From Darksidea phi (Eukaryota > Ascomycota > Dothideomycetes > Pleosporales > Lentitheciaceae): 64,000 bases of DNA. The notes under the pieces are model-generated. The model was not told where the DNA came from, searched no databases, and worked only from the letters and a program-made list of their open reading frames with translations. The position numbers were made by a program, and so were the translations under genes. The stretch is taken from positions 1 through 64,000 of the forward strand of contig JASJFT010000236.1 in the NCBI GenBank assembly GCA_030770425.1, in the 5' to 3' direction. Shown here piece by piece: positions 8,093-21,600 of this stretch. Within the stretch, counting starts at the first letter, position 1, and every line of letters starts with the position of its first letter.

Positions 8093-11000
8093 CTAAGATT
8101 TATAAAGGAGAGAATTTACTAATACCTACTTAAGGACGTATAATCTAGTTTAATAAGAAGAAAATATACTCTTTAATAGAGTATAATTTATAGTAAAAAT
8201 ACTATAAAATAATATAAAAGTATTATAAAATAGTCTAATTTTAGAGTAATTATACTATAATTTATAGTATAGAGTTATTATTAATAGTAATTATATCTAT
8301 TTAGGTAATAAAGTTCTTATATAAGAGTAAGTAATAGAACTTAGTTAATCTATTAGTAAGTATATCGACCCTAGGGAGGTAGACGATATTTAAATTATTA
8401 TTTTTAATCTTTTATTAGGCGTATTTATACTAAATATTAATATACTTTAATTACTTATAGTAACTATTACTATAAATTAGTATAATTATAAAGAGGTTAT
8501 CGACGTATAGTCTTATAGGCTTTAGATTATCTTCTTTATAACTAAACTAAGTAAGAAGATTATATAGCTAAGTAGCTTTCTTTACTATATATATTACGAT
8601 AATAAACTTAGCTTTAGTAGAAGAAGTTATAATAATATACTATTTAAGTAATTTATATAAGATAAGACTACTAACTAGCTTAAAGATATAGCTATATAAT
8701 AATTTTCTATTACTAGTACTATCTACGTAAGCGGCGTCTAAATAGATAGTTAAACTATCTATATTAAAGTCGTCGTATTAAATTCTAAGAGTATAGTAGT
8801 TTTTAACGTAATAAATAATATATAATAGTAGATTAAGTTACTAAAATATAGAATTACTTATAAAGTAGACTATAAAGTATATATACTATACTATATTAGG
8901 GTAGTATATACTTATAGGGTATAGAAGATAAGTAATAAGAGACTAGTATTATTTAATAATATTCTAAGAGACGTTTATATCTTATAAATACTCTTTAAGA
9001 TACTTTAAAGATAAAGAAACTTTTATAAATAGTTTATTATTTATATAATAATCTATAATAAGCTTATTAAAATACGAGTCTATCGAGATTAAGAGTATAT
9101 ACTTTTCTTTATCTCTAATAATTTTAATATCTAAGTAGAAGAATAGTAGTCTAAGGTCTCGGGTCTTATAATACTTAAAAATAGTATTCTTAAGGATAGC
9201 TATATCCTTCTTAGTATAGATAGTAAGGATAAGGTTATTAATATATATAATAATAATATCTCGAGTATTTTTATTAATAAAGATATATAGGTTAGAGACT
9301 AAAGATATATATCTAAGATCTAGAAATAAGATTTTAAGATTAAGATACTATAATAGAATAGACTCTTTAAGTCTATAAATTCTATATAGTAGTTAAATAG
9401 TAGTACTACTATTTATAACGCCTAGAGGAAGTTATAAAAGAATAATATACTTATTATTTAAATAAGTATTAAGATAGGTAGTAATAATATTAATTTATTT
9501 ATACTCTAGGTCCTAAAGGGTAATAAGTATAAAGAGGGTATATAGAGTTATTATATATATAATATATAAATAGATAGATTAGAAATATTCCGACTATATC
9601 TAAAAATTACTATAGATAATAAGATATACTTTATATTTAAGAAGTTTACTATTAGTATTACTTTTATACTTATATACCTATTAACTAGGTATTACTTTAT
9701 ACTAGTTTAGTTTAGTAGATATTATAGGGTACTAAATATTATTTTATTTAAGAGAATCGAACTTCTTATTTATAATAAGCTAAAATTAATTCCTATAAGA
9801 ATATAATTTAAATTTATAATAGTTTTTTAGTTTAAATAGAAGGCTTAATAGTAGTATACCTATAGATACCTTTATAATAGTAGAGGTAAAAACTTACTTA
9901 AACGTTAGAGATATAAAGTAGAGACGATAATACTTATTTCTAAGACTATATACTAGTACGAAATTTAGTCTATCTCTATATAGATTTAGGGGACTATTAA
10001 AGACTTATCCTAATAATATATTAGATATAATAGTATTCTTATCTTAGTCCTCCTCTTATATAGTAGTATTAGTAGGGTTATCCCCTAGATTAGGTTATAA
10101 TCCTACTACTTCTTAAAGTTATTTCTATTAATTATTATCTATAGATTTAATAGTATTAGTAACTATATTAGGAGGTAAAGTCTTAGTAACTAGAGATAAT
10201 TAGGTAGAGAGAGAGAGCTTATTAGAGCTAGACGCTATAATTTTAATATTATAGTTATAGGAATTCTAGTAGACTATAGCTAAATAAATAATATCTTCTA
10301 TTTTAGGGATATATATCTTATATATATTCTTAGTAATTATACTAACTAGATAGTTCTTATAGTTATAAGGTACTAGTTTCTTACTATATATATACTTTAC
10401 CTCGGGTATATAAATATAACTAATATAGCTAAAGGTATAAATAAGAGTAAGATTTAATACTAGATTAGAAATATTATTTTCCGATTAATATATCTTATAA
10501 GGTATTTTCTTAATAGAAATACTAAAGGTTAATAGAAAGTTCTAATTCTATACTTAATATTATACTATATATAACTATAAATTCTAAAAAATACTAGTAA
10601 TAATATATATTATATATATACTTATAGAAGTAATACTATTAGTATATTCTATAATACTATTTCTTAAGATATTATATAGTAGAGAGTACTTAAGTTTAAT
10701 ACCCTTACTTTTAATATATTATTCGAGTTAATTATTTATAAATTTCCTAGTATTATTAAAATAGATAGTACTAATATAGAGATTTATTTCTATCTCTTAG
10801 ACGTTATACTACTTAATTAGTTCTTTAGTAAATAAGACTCTAGAATCTAAGTAAGATATCTAGTAGTATTAGAAAAAACTATTAGTAATAAATATCTAGT
10901 AGTACTCTCTATTATATTCTTTAGATATAATAGATTCTATAATATTAATATAGACCTTATCTAGAATATAAGAGAAACGTTCTTATAGTATATAAGAAAA

Positions 11001-11384
11001 AATTTATAATAATTTTACTATACTATAAGACTTATAGTTAAATAGCTTTATATTAAAAATCTCTATACTATTAACCTTTTTAATTAAGTACTTTAGTATT
11101 ACTAGATCTAAATAATCTAGTATTATATACTACTTATATAAAGGGCGTACTATATAAGAGATAGTATAAGAGAAATAGTTACTATAGAAAATAGTATATA
11201 TAATAGTATTTAATTTAGATTTATATAGTAGGAGTCTCTTTAGAAGGTCTATACGAAATATAGTAGAAGTTTATATATAGTAGAGGTACTATACCTATAC
11301 CTTATATACGATAATAGAGCTATAGAGCTATATATAGTACTATTAATTATAAGCGATAAGGTAATATTTTAAATATTAAGGCGC

Positions 11385-12175
11385 TAGACGAGAAATAATA
11401 TATAATACCGAACTATAGAGTATTAGGAGACTAATAACGGTAGCGAGGAGTTAGTATACTAATACTACTATCTACTACCTATAGTATAAAAATTACCCGC
11501 GATAATACTAGTATTCTACTTACTATATCTATCTCTTATCCTTAGCTAGCTTCCTTATATCTATCTCTTATCCTTAGCTAGCTTTCTTACCTCTTCCTTA
11601 AACTTACTATTAATACCTACCAACTAGATATCTTTACCAACGATCGTTCGCCTAGTCCTTTAGTAGAAGGTACTAGAGTATAATAGTCTATTCGAGTATA
11701 GCGTTCTAAACGTTTCGAATATTACGGCGGAGTATCCCTAGCGCTATAGGAGGGAGGTACTATCGATAGGACTTCTTAATTATAATAACCGTTAGTATAA
11801 AACCAACTATACGTTAGATATATTCGAGGGAACGAGCGGCGATAGGATTCTTATATAGCTATTAGTAGTTACCTATATTATATTCCTATCCGAGGCCCTA
11901 TATAACGAGGATAGGTATTTCGTCTAAAGGTAGCTATACCGTCTACGTAGGCTAGAGGAAAAGCTTATATAGGGAAGACTATTAAGGAAGAAGAAATCGG
12001 CCTTCTTAAGAGGCTATTAAGGGAGCGAATATCTAATATAGAAGATAGAGCTGGTATCTATAGTAGATATAATATAAATAATAACGTAGGGGTAGAGGAT
12101 AATAGGGATACCTAGCTAGAGAGGGTAGGAGATTCGATATTATCGACGCGTTTAACTATCTATATATATTATTAG
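11385..12175. other. less-mutated, GC-richer island inside Z
   Basis: The stretch lies between the protease relic and the integrase relic, where copia elements normally have only a short linker. It is visibly richer in G and C and keeps several CA/TG dinucleotides (11621, 11638, 11804, 12052). It contains a 33-bp direct repeat (TATCTATCTCTTATCCTTAG and following bases, twice near 11527-11590). A plus-strand reading gives charged stretches such as KEEEIGLLKRLLRE. I do not recognise the product. It may be a captured host fragment or an insertion. Confidence 0.5.
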
Positions 12176-12974
12176 TAAATTAGAAGCTATTATTATTCTA
12201 TAGTTACTATCTATACTATTACGTAAGATATCGAAATATTAAAATATAATAAGGTAATTAGAATTATAAAAAATATAACTAGTCTAGAAGTTAACGTAAT
12301 ATTATACCGGGTAGTAGCCTAAGCTCCTAGGGGAGGGGATATATAATAGTATATATAACCTCTTCTTTATTATAAATAACTAAGAAATTAGAGATTCTAT
12401 TTATCTTAGGTAGATAGGTAAACTTAGAGCTATCGGGCTTTATAAGTATATTAGTACTACTATTATAAAAGTAGTTCTTATATTTAAAGAGAGCTTATAA
12501 GATAATATTTATTATAAAGTCTTCTTTAAAGACTATATTATTTAAGATAATAGTCTAAGCTATATTATTACTCTTAGTAATATTAAATTATATAGTATCT
12601 AGTCCTTAAACTTATAATATACTATTAATATCTTTAATTATAAACGTGGATTTATCTAACTAGATAATAAACTTAGATTTATTATTATAAATACTCTAGT
12701 TAGTAGTAGTATTATAGTAATAATAGTATTTATAGATTACGTTATAAGCGACGTACTAAAGTATTAATAGAAAAATATTTATATAGAAGGAGGTAGTACT
12801 ATATAGAGTATCTAGTACTTTAGAAGAAGATTACTTTTATAGTAATAATAGGTAACTAACTATTATATAGACGTTTACTATATCTATTATTATTTTTATA
12901 ATATTAACTTTTACCTTCTTAGTCTTTCTTCTTTTTTCTATTTCTACTTTCTTCTTAGGGTATAGCTTAAAGTA

Positions 12975-13016
12975 ATAGTTAGGTTCTCTATAGTAGGGCT
13001 TTTTATAGTAAAAGTA
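12975..13016 (-). pseudogene. Z gag zinc knuckle, all four metal ligands changed to Tyr
   Basis: The minus strand reads YFYYKKPYYREPNY. Spacing Y-x2-Y-x4-Y-x4-Y is exactly that of the CCHC knuckle (C-x2-C-x4-H-x4-C), which binds zinc and packages RNA in retroelement Gag. TGY to TAY (Cys to Tyr) and CAY to TAY (His to Tyr) are the RIP-context changes. Confidence 0.8.
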
Positions 13017-14303
13017 TAGATTATACTTTTAACTTTTCTATATACTAGTTAATTTAATAGTATTTATTTTATTAGTTATATTCGTACTATTAATTATAAT
13101 ATTAGTAGGAGTATACTTTATATAATACTTATTAATACGTTTCTCTTCTTCTTTCTTAGCCCTAATAGCGAAAGTCTTAATAGGGTTTATAGGCTATAAT
13201 TTACTATACTCTATTAGAGCTTATTTAAGTCTATTAACTATCTATTTCCTACTATAGTAAAGATTATTATATTAGTCCTCTATCTAAGCTAGTACTATAT
13301 AACCTAGCTTAGTTAAGTATATAATATTAGAGAGAAGATTATTTAAATCTTCGTTATATATAAGGGTACTATCGGGGTATAGAATATTATAGAGTATAAT
13401 AGTAATATCTACTATACTAAGGTCCGTAGCTATATTTCGAAAAGTACTAGTTTATTTATAGATTAATAAGTAGTAGTTAAATAAGATTCTCTAAAGGGTC
13501 TTAATAGTTTTACGGATATTATCTAGGCTTATATCTTTATTATTAGAGCTAAGTATACTATATATCTTATATATAGTATCTTTTATATATAGAGATACGT
13601 AATAATTAGTATATATATTCTTAAAAATAATACTTTATAACTTAGTATCCTTTAAATCCTAGTTATAGACTATCTTTTCTAATTTAAATTATTATTTAGT
13701 AACTATTTTATTCTAGGGTCTAATATATTTATTATATTATTTAGCGCTCTTATAGGTCTATTATACTTATTTCTTATATTATATTTTTAATATATTAAAA
13801 TAAGCTATAATTTACTTATACGTAGGGTTTAAAAGACTAAAAACTATAGTTAGTATTATAGGTAGTATAGAGATAATATATTTATTAAGTTCTATTTTAA
13901 TAAAGTTATCTAGATTATAAGTAGACTAGATAAGCGAGCTATTAAGGATATCCTTCGTCTAATACTCTACGACGTAGTTATTAAGTTATTTATTCTAGTC
14001 CTTCTAGTTCTTACTATATATATAAAGGGTAATACCTAGAGTATATATAGTCTAGTTAACTAAGATAGCTTAACTAGAGTTTATTATAAATATACTATAC
14101 TTTATAGTATAAAATTATAGTAAATTAGTATAAATAGTAAGGATATTATATCTAAGAGTATAGAATCTTAAGTAGTAATAGTACTAGAGCGGTCGTATAT
14201 AGTTTAATAGATAGTATTAAAAGCTAATCTATCTCCTTATAATAGATCTAATAGTTTAGTATAAAGCTTAATAGTATATAGATTTATAAAAAGACTTATA
14301 ATC

Positions 14304-14553
14304 TATAGATTAGTAAGAATAAAGTTATATAGTTATGTAATTAGTATATTATTAAATCTATATTAGAAGTAGACTATATAGTAGGTACGAGGTACTAGTC
14401 GCCTTAGTATATAATATCTTATTATAAAATATAGTAAACGAATTAATACTAAGGAATTAGGTAACGTTTAGTAGTATATAATACCTTATAGTAAAACGTA
14501 GTAAATAAGACTTAAACTAGATTAGATAGAAATTCTAAAGAGGACTACTAATA
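14304..14553 (-). repeat. 5' LTR of Z (250 bp)
   Basis: Partner of 7835-8084. Differences between the two are mostly C/T or G/A. One TpG survives at 14336. Confidence 0.9.
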
Positions 14554-15741
14554 GAAGATATTATTTATAGAACTAAAGAAGAGTCTATTTAAGTACTAAT
14601 TATAAAATTATATAATTTTACTATAAGAAGAAAAAATATCTAGATTTAAACTAATCTATAAATTAATAGAAAAAGAAGAGACTATTATAGTAAAATATCT
14701 TAAAGATAATCTTATAAAAAAGTATATTCGATATTTAAATTTAGTTATAGGATATTTAGTTCTCTTTATATCTAAGAAGAGTACTATAGAACTATAATTA
14801 TATATTAATTACTAAATACTTAATAATATTATAATTAAGAACTAATATCTCTTATCTCTAATATTAAAAATATAAAATTAATTTAAAAAAGCTAAATAGT
14901 TTATATAATTAGATATTTAAAACGTATACTATTAAATCTAAATTAAAAAAGATAAAGAATAGAAAATAGTTTTTAAAATAAAGAAAGAATTATATAAGTA
15001 TTAAGTAATATCTTATAAACTTACTAATATAACTATAATATTCTAGAAATAGATTAATAATATCTTATAAAACTATCTTAATTAGTTTATAATAGTATAT
15101 CTTAATAATATTCTAATCTACTCTAAAATAAAAGAAGAATATAAAGAATATATAAAAAAGATTTTATAAGTACTTAAAGAAGTAGAATTATATCTTTATC
15201 CCTAGAAATATAAATTCTATATATAAGAAATAGAGTTTCTAGGATTTATTATTAGACTAGAAGAAATTAAAGTAAATCTATAATAAATTAAAAAGATTAA
15301 AGAATAGTCTATATTTAAGAATCTTAAAGAATTATAATTATTTCTAGAATTCTATAACTTTTACTAAAAGTTAATACTATAATAGAGTATAATAATAGTA
15401 CTACTTACGTAACTTATAAGAAAAGATTAATCCTTTAAATAGAAGAAAGAGTACTAATAAGCTTTTAAGAAGATTAAAGAATAATTTATTAAAAAATCTA
15501 TAATTAAAATATATAATTCTAAAGAACTATTAATTATTAAAATAGATATATTAGACTATATAATAGAAGTAGTACTATTATAAAAAGATAATAAAGATAA
15601 TCTTAGACTAGTATATTACTTCTTATAAAAGATATTATTAGCTAAACTTAACTATAATATCTATAATAAAGAATTACTAGCGATTATTAAAGCTTTAAAA
15701 GAATAGAAATCTAATTTATAAGAATTTAAATATTCTATTAT
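14554..15741 (+). mobile_element. Y1 continued: RT and RNase H relic of gypsy family Y
   Basis: It aligns with about 60517-61703 of Y2. The plus strand reads LVLFISKKSTIEL, then the catalytic region VYLNNILIYS with the two Asp as Asn (15098-15109), then EFLGFI-like and RNase H sequence ending near EWKSNL. It breaks at 15741, where the X-D LTR starts. Frequent TAA/TAG fit former CAA, CAG and TGG codons. Confidence 0.85.
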
Positions 15742-15920
15742 TATTACGTCTACTTCTACTAGAGGACTTCTAGATTATTATCGACCTAACTATAGTTATA
15801 TACTAGACCTTATATAATTCTACGTTCTACTATTATATCTTCTTAAGAATTTATCTTATCTCTATCTAAATATAATCTCTTTACTATCTTAGTATTTTTA
15901 TATCTATTTATCTATATATA
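15742..15920 (+). repeat. 5' LTR of X-D (179 bp)
   Basis: Reverse complement of the X LTRs at 6309, 37094 and 45483. It starts TATTACGTCTACTTC. Confidence 0.88.
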
Positions 15921-17905
15921 TCTTATAATTTAAATCCTTTTTACTTCTTTTTAAGGACTAGTAGTATAGTATTAATACTAAAAGTTAATATTTTAAAAGT
16001 TCTTATTAATTATACTATATAACGTCTATTTAAAGCTATTAGTATACTCCTTTATACTACCTACTTAAAGAAGAGTACTTACTCTAGTATCTATTTATCT
16101 AGTAAATAAAATAATTCTAATATATAGCTAGTTAATAAAATATACTAGTAGTACCTTAAGTTTAGTAGATAGTAAGTTTAAAAATTAGAATTAGATAATA
16201 AGAATAACTACTAGCTAGAGGACCTATTTAATTTTAAAAATATTTAGAAAGATTAATATATTTTTAAAACCTCTATAACCTACGTATAGTATAATAGTAA
16301 AAACGCGTTAGAGATATCTAATAAACTACTATCTTTTAATAGGACCTTAATAATAGTTATAATTAATAGGAATTACTAATCTATATAAAGAAATAATAAG
16401 ACTTTTAACTATAAGAATATTTCTTATAAAAGTAGATCTATATAATCTTTACCCCTAGCTTCTACTACTATACTACTAATATTAGAAGCTAATAATACTC
16501 TAATAGATAGTAACTATTTAGATATATTTTATATTATATCTATCTATACTCTAATCCTAGGTAAAATATTTTTAGTTAAAATATTATAGATACTAATTAA
16601 CCTTTAAAATTAAGATATACTAGTTAATTAAATTAAAACTACTTAAATAAATCTTAATATAGTCTAAGTAACTTTTAGACTAGTTATAAGTATCTATTAG
16701 ACTATAACTAGTCTACCTCTAGTAGATAATACTTATTAGAAACTATTTAATCTAATTAAGATTAAAAATCCTCCTATATTAAACTTAGTAAAGAGAATTC
16801 TAATAATCTAAGCTATAGATTATTAGATTAGAGATATTAATAGTCTCTTTTAAATTAACTTTACTATTACTAATATCCTTAAATATATTATATAGGTTAT
16901 AATACTTATTAAGAATAATATATATTATAATCTATTAGATTAAGTTATTAAAGATAGTAAAATTATTATATAGCTCTAGCTATAGACGAAGCTTAAGAGT
17001 CTTATAAAGGATTCTATTCTAATAAAGTTTAATAACTACTTTAAGTTTTAGAATATTAAATAGTACTAGAATAATAACTTTAACTTCTTTTTTAACTATT
17101 TTATAATTTATAAAGCTATCTTAGAGATAAAGTCTTTTAGTAGTAATATAAGTTCTAATATACTAAAGATATCTATAATATAAAGTAAATATCTAAAATC
17201 TTTATACTATAAAATATAAAGAGCTAGATAGCTTAAAAATATATAAACTTAAATATAATTTAAATATATCTTATAAGATATAGAGATAGTAATATACTTT
17301 ACCCCTATATTAATTATTCTCTTAAAAGTTTCTAGTTCTAATTTAACTATAAGTAAAAAGTATACTATATCTTTAGTAGCTTTAAGTAATTCTAGCTAAA
17401 AGAAATAGGATTAAAAGTCCTCTTAGTAGAATAATACTAGATAGTCTCTATTAAGAACTTTATTATACTCTAAGAGTATAGTATTAATATCCTAATCTAA
17501 GACTAATTAAAAGAAGAATTATTAGAAGTATTACTCTAAAGGTAATAATAGGTTAGATAAAATTTAAAAAGAAAAAATTAACTTATTCTTAAAAAAAGAT
17601 AAGCTTTAATTACTAATATTACTATAATACTACTAGAATTAAATACTAATAATAAATTTATATAGATTACTAGTAATATAAGAATATATCTTTTTATAAA
17701 TATTTTAATATAGACCTAAGATCTTTTTAATATAAGATTAAACTTAAATATTATTAGAGAGAATCTTATACTATAGTAGAATCTCTTTAAGATATTATTA
17801 TATATAAAGTTATAAATATATTAAATCTTTAGTATACTACTATATTTAAAAGAGCTATATATTATTATAATAATAATATAAAATTCTTAGAGTATAATAA
17901 GATAT
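15742..17905 (+). mobile_element. X-D: 5' end of a gypsy element of family X (LTR plus gag)
   Basis: It aligns in inverted orientation with 45661 down to about 43505, so it carries the 5' LTR, leader and gag region. The match ends near 17901, where the W LTR begins. It lacks pol. It is more AT-rich than the full X copy. It contains the same 56-bp block found at 2349-2404, here near 17847-17895. Confidence 0.85.
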
Positions 17906-18065
17906 TATAGTAAGGAATTAGGGTAAATTACTATAAGGGAAAGAAGTAAGAACTATAGTTAATTATAATAGCTCTATATAAGAGTAGCTTATATAGAATA
18001 GAATATAGTATAGTAGCTAGAAGTAGTTATATAAGCTAATCTAGTATAGAAGCTAGTCTAATATA
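17906..18065 (-). repeat. LTR of copia family W (160 bp)
   Basis: It matches 46160-46319 at identical length. The neighbouring CCTCTCTACCC on the right reads as a purine tract in minus orientation, so this is probably a 3' LTR. Confidence 0.8.
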
Positions 18066-18457
18066 CCTCTCTACCCTAAAAGAATAGTAAAAGAGTACTA
18101 AATATTAAGAAGTAATAAAAGAATAGATAAAAAGAGTATAAGTAATTAGAAGGGAGTCCGTTTAATACTTCTCTACCCCCTTAGTTCTAATAAATTAGAA
18201 GTAATAATTAAAAAGAAAGTAAAAAGATAGTACTTTATATAGGAATTAAACCTATATAAAAATAAGATTCTCTACTCTAAGCCTTCCCGCCCCTCTATAT
18301 AAATTCTTTAAGTTATAGTATTTAGAGGGGCTATCTATAAACTAGTTTACTATAATAGTTTAGAATATATAGTATACTTAAAGATATTTAAATATAGTTT
18401 AGATTATATAGTATACTTAAAGATATTAATATAAGCTTTAAGCCTATTAGACTTACC
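18066..18457. mobile_element. remnant beside the W LTR, otherwise unassigned
   Basis: Presumed internal W sequence at the LTR edge, then AT-rich DNA containing two near copies of a unit around TATAGTATACTTAAAGATAT (18370-18425). No domain was recognised. It ends where the U LTR starts. Confidence 0.4.
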
Positions 18458-18619
18458 TATAAAGGGTACTATCTTTTAATAGATTATATATTTATTAACT
18501 AACTTACTAGGCCTAGGGGGCTACTATATAGGCTTTAGCTATATAGTCCTAGCTATATAGCCCTAGCTATATAGGCTAGCGTTATAGGCTAGCTACGCTA
18601 TATACTACTATCTATAATA
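18458..18619 (-). repeat. 3' LTR of U (162 bp)
   Basis: Partner of 32140-32301. By eye about nine differences, all transitions. Inside it a 16-18 bp unit, AGCTATATAG followed by C/T-rich bases, is repeated three to four times. Confidence 0.88.
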
Positions 18620-21600
18620 TCTCTACTAGGCCGCCTCGAAGATAGAGGTAGACTAACGAAGCTTAGCTAAGACTATCCTAAAAACCTAATCTATCTATTA
18701 TTAAAAGAAAAACGCTTAAGGTCCTATATAGACGCCGTCTACTAGTCCTAAAATCTACTACGGCTAATACCTATATTCTAAATAAGTATATTAGTAAATT
18801 GAAGAGAAGAAGATAGGGGTAGAAGAAAAGTCTATATAAAAGGACTAAATCTATTATTCTAAAAAAGGAAAATACTTATATTACCGTCTCTAGCTAAGCC
18901 GCTATAGTAATTATTTATAGCGGCTAATAGGATTATAAACTAAAGGTAGTATTTCTAAAGTTAATTATTAAGCTAGAATAGACTATATTCGACTAGAATA
19001 GATAATATCTATTAAGTAACTATATCTCCTAGTCGAAGCTACTATTCGTTAGTTACTTAGCTAATATTAAAGTAGAGGTACTTTTATAAAGTAATATTAG
19101 TACCGAATAGAAAAACTATAAGAACTATATATAAGTATATAGCTCTCTATTAGACTATCTTAAAGTAGGTATATAACTAGTATATAAAGTTCTATATTTT
19201 ATAATAGAAATAATATATATAGATATCTATCCGCTATTATATTACTTCTTAGCTAATACTTCTAGCTTTTAATAGTATCTTACTATAGCTCGTTCGTAAG
19301 AATAGTTTATACTAGGAATCTAACTAGATATAGTTAATAGTTTTATATTAGTAGTATCTACTATTACTACTTAATATAGTAGTAATAGATATATAAAAGG
19401 AAAATAAAAGGTAGTATAAATCTTAGAGGTAGAAAACTAATATTATCTACCTTAGGAAATCGTATATAGCTAATCGTAGATATATAAAAATATATAAAGA
19501 TAGTAAATCTTAGAAATAAGAAATTATTATTATCTACTTAGAAAGATCGTATATAGCTAATTATAAGTATATAAAAAAAACGTATAAATTACTTTCTTAA
19601 AGGAAATAATAGAAATATATTCGTCGTATATTATATTTATAATAATTTTTAAAGAATTATATTAATATAGATTTAAGATAATTACTATATATTACGAGGC
19701 TACGTATCCGCTACTAGTATTAAAGACTAGTAGTTAAATACTTTCGTTATTCTTATCGTTACTATAAATAGTATTAAACTCTTTACTCTACTACCTCGTA
19801 AGCTTCTTAATATTATTAGCCTACTTAGGTTTCTTTAAGGTTTCCGTATTTATAGTAGTAAATATTCTCTTACTTAGTATAATACTAGTTAGAGTATTAG
19901 ATAGGTCGTCTCTATCTTTATTATTATTACTATTATTATTATTAAGCGTTATCTTTTTAACTTTTCTACCTTTTATCTTCTTCGTAGTAGCTTTCTTATC
20001 TTTATTACAGCGCTTAGCGTCGAGTCTAGTACTAGTAACCAAATTAATATTTATACTATATTTATATAATAAAGTCTAAAAAGACTTCGTCTTCCTCTAC
20101 TATATAATATTCTTAGGTAAAAGTTAATAATATTTTATATTAAACTTCTTCGTTCTTAAGTCGTTCTACTAATACTCCCGGAATATTTTAATAAAATCTT
20201 CGAGGACTATCTTAAAGGTTAGCTCTAAGTAGTTAATATTTATTAAATCGAAATACTACTTAAACCTATCCTAATATAGATTAATTAAGTCTTTAGGTTA
20301 GCTTAATTTTATACTTTTATATTAATCTTTTACTATAGTACTAAACGCGCGCGAGTATTACTTGAACTTAAGTTTAATTATTAGTTAACCCTTAGAACCC
20401 TATTTTAGTCTTATTCTATTATAGATATTATTCTTTTCTAATAGCGTAATCTTCTTCTCTAGTTTAGCTTAGTTCTTATCTAGCTTTATTATCTATAAGT
20501 CGAAAGTAGTTAGTTTTATATATATCTCCCCTAGCTTTTATACTTTAGTATTATTTATAAGACTATAGACTTAGATATTATTAAACTCTATTATTATAAT
20601 TTCTTATAAATTAAGGACTTTACTATTTTTATTTATTTAATAACCTGGCTTTAGTATTAAGATCTATATCCTAGGTAGTAGTCTATAGTCGAGGTCCTAC
20701 GTCCTATTATATTAATACTTAATATAATATTTATATTTATTTAATATAATAAAGTTAAAACTTATAGAATACTTATTTATATATATTCGAGCTAGTTAAT
20801 AGACTATAAAATCTACTACTATTAGAGGCCTAATTTTTCCTTAGGAGGTTAACGCGTAGCTAGTAGTAGTACGTAGTAAGTATAGCTTATTAATTATTCT
20901 TTCTTTAATTATTATCTTAATTATACTCTTACGTATTTTAAAAATCTTTATTACTAATTTTTTTAAAAAAGCTATTTTCTTAATTACTAAAACTTTCTTT
21001 AAGGCCCTAACTTTCTTAACTTCCGTTAGTAGTAGATAGTCTAGGCGAACGAATATCTCGGTTAGTAGTTCTTCCTCTAGTATATTATAGTAAAGACGAA
21101 TCCTAGTTATAGCTTTTATTTATATAGTACTTTATTAGATAGCTTATAGATTAGTAGATAGAGCTTTAATTTTATTATCTAGTTTATTACTTATATTAAA
21201 GATAATATTTATTATCTTATTATATAAGTCTAGTTATCTAGTCTTATCTTTTATAGGTTTTATTTCTATAGCTATAGCTATAGTAAATAGTAATACGTAG
21301 TAAGATTAAAATTTCTTATAAATAGCTCTATATACTATATCTTATAGTATATTAAGCGAGGACTTAACGATAATCTATATTAATCAACCGACGTCGCGTA
21401 GGCTAACCTTATTTAGTAGTTATAGTATTAATTTATTACTTATAATATCTTTAACTATAATAGTACTAGGGCTTATATTCTTAAGGATATATAGTTATAT
21501 TACTTCTACTACTTTAATATACTATATTACTATACTTATAAGACTATTAAACGTATTATATAGTTATACTAGTTTATACTCTATTTACTTTTATTTTCAT

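Larger units (their letters stand above)
7835..14553 (-). mobile_element. Z: full-length Ty1/copia retrotransposon, RIP-inactivated
   Basis: The element is 6719 bp with two 250-bp LTRs. Relic domains on the minus strand run in copia order: gag with a zinc-knuckle relic (12975-13016), protease-like sequence at about 12350-12700, integrase at about 10250-11160 (including a GIIERTNG-like region now reading IIEYTNS), then reverse transcriptase with the catalytic motif at 9234-9245 (YINN in place of YxDD) followed by sequence resembling the end of the RT domain. Integrase preceding RT is what separates copia from gypsy. A purine tract beside the 3' LTR (8085-8092 complement, TTAGGGGGGT) fits a polypurine primer. 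Stops occur throughout. It sits inside Y1, and flanks show no clear target duplication. Confidence 0.88.

Noticed and set aside
19821..20042. 73-codon minus-strand frame as a real gene
   Set aside because: It begins at a TTG that is one of the few TG survivors, is low-complexity and lies inside U; treated as relic coding sequence.
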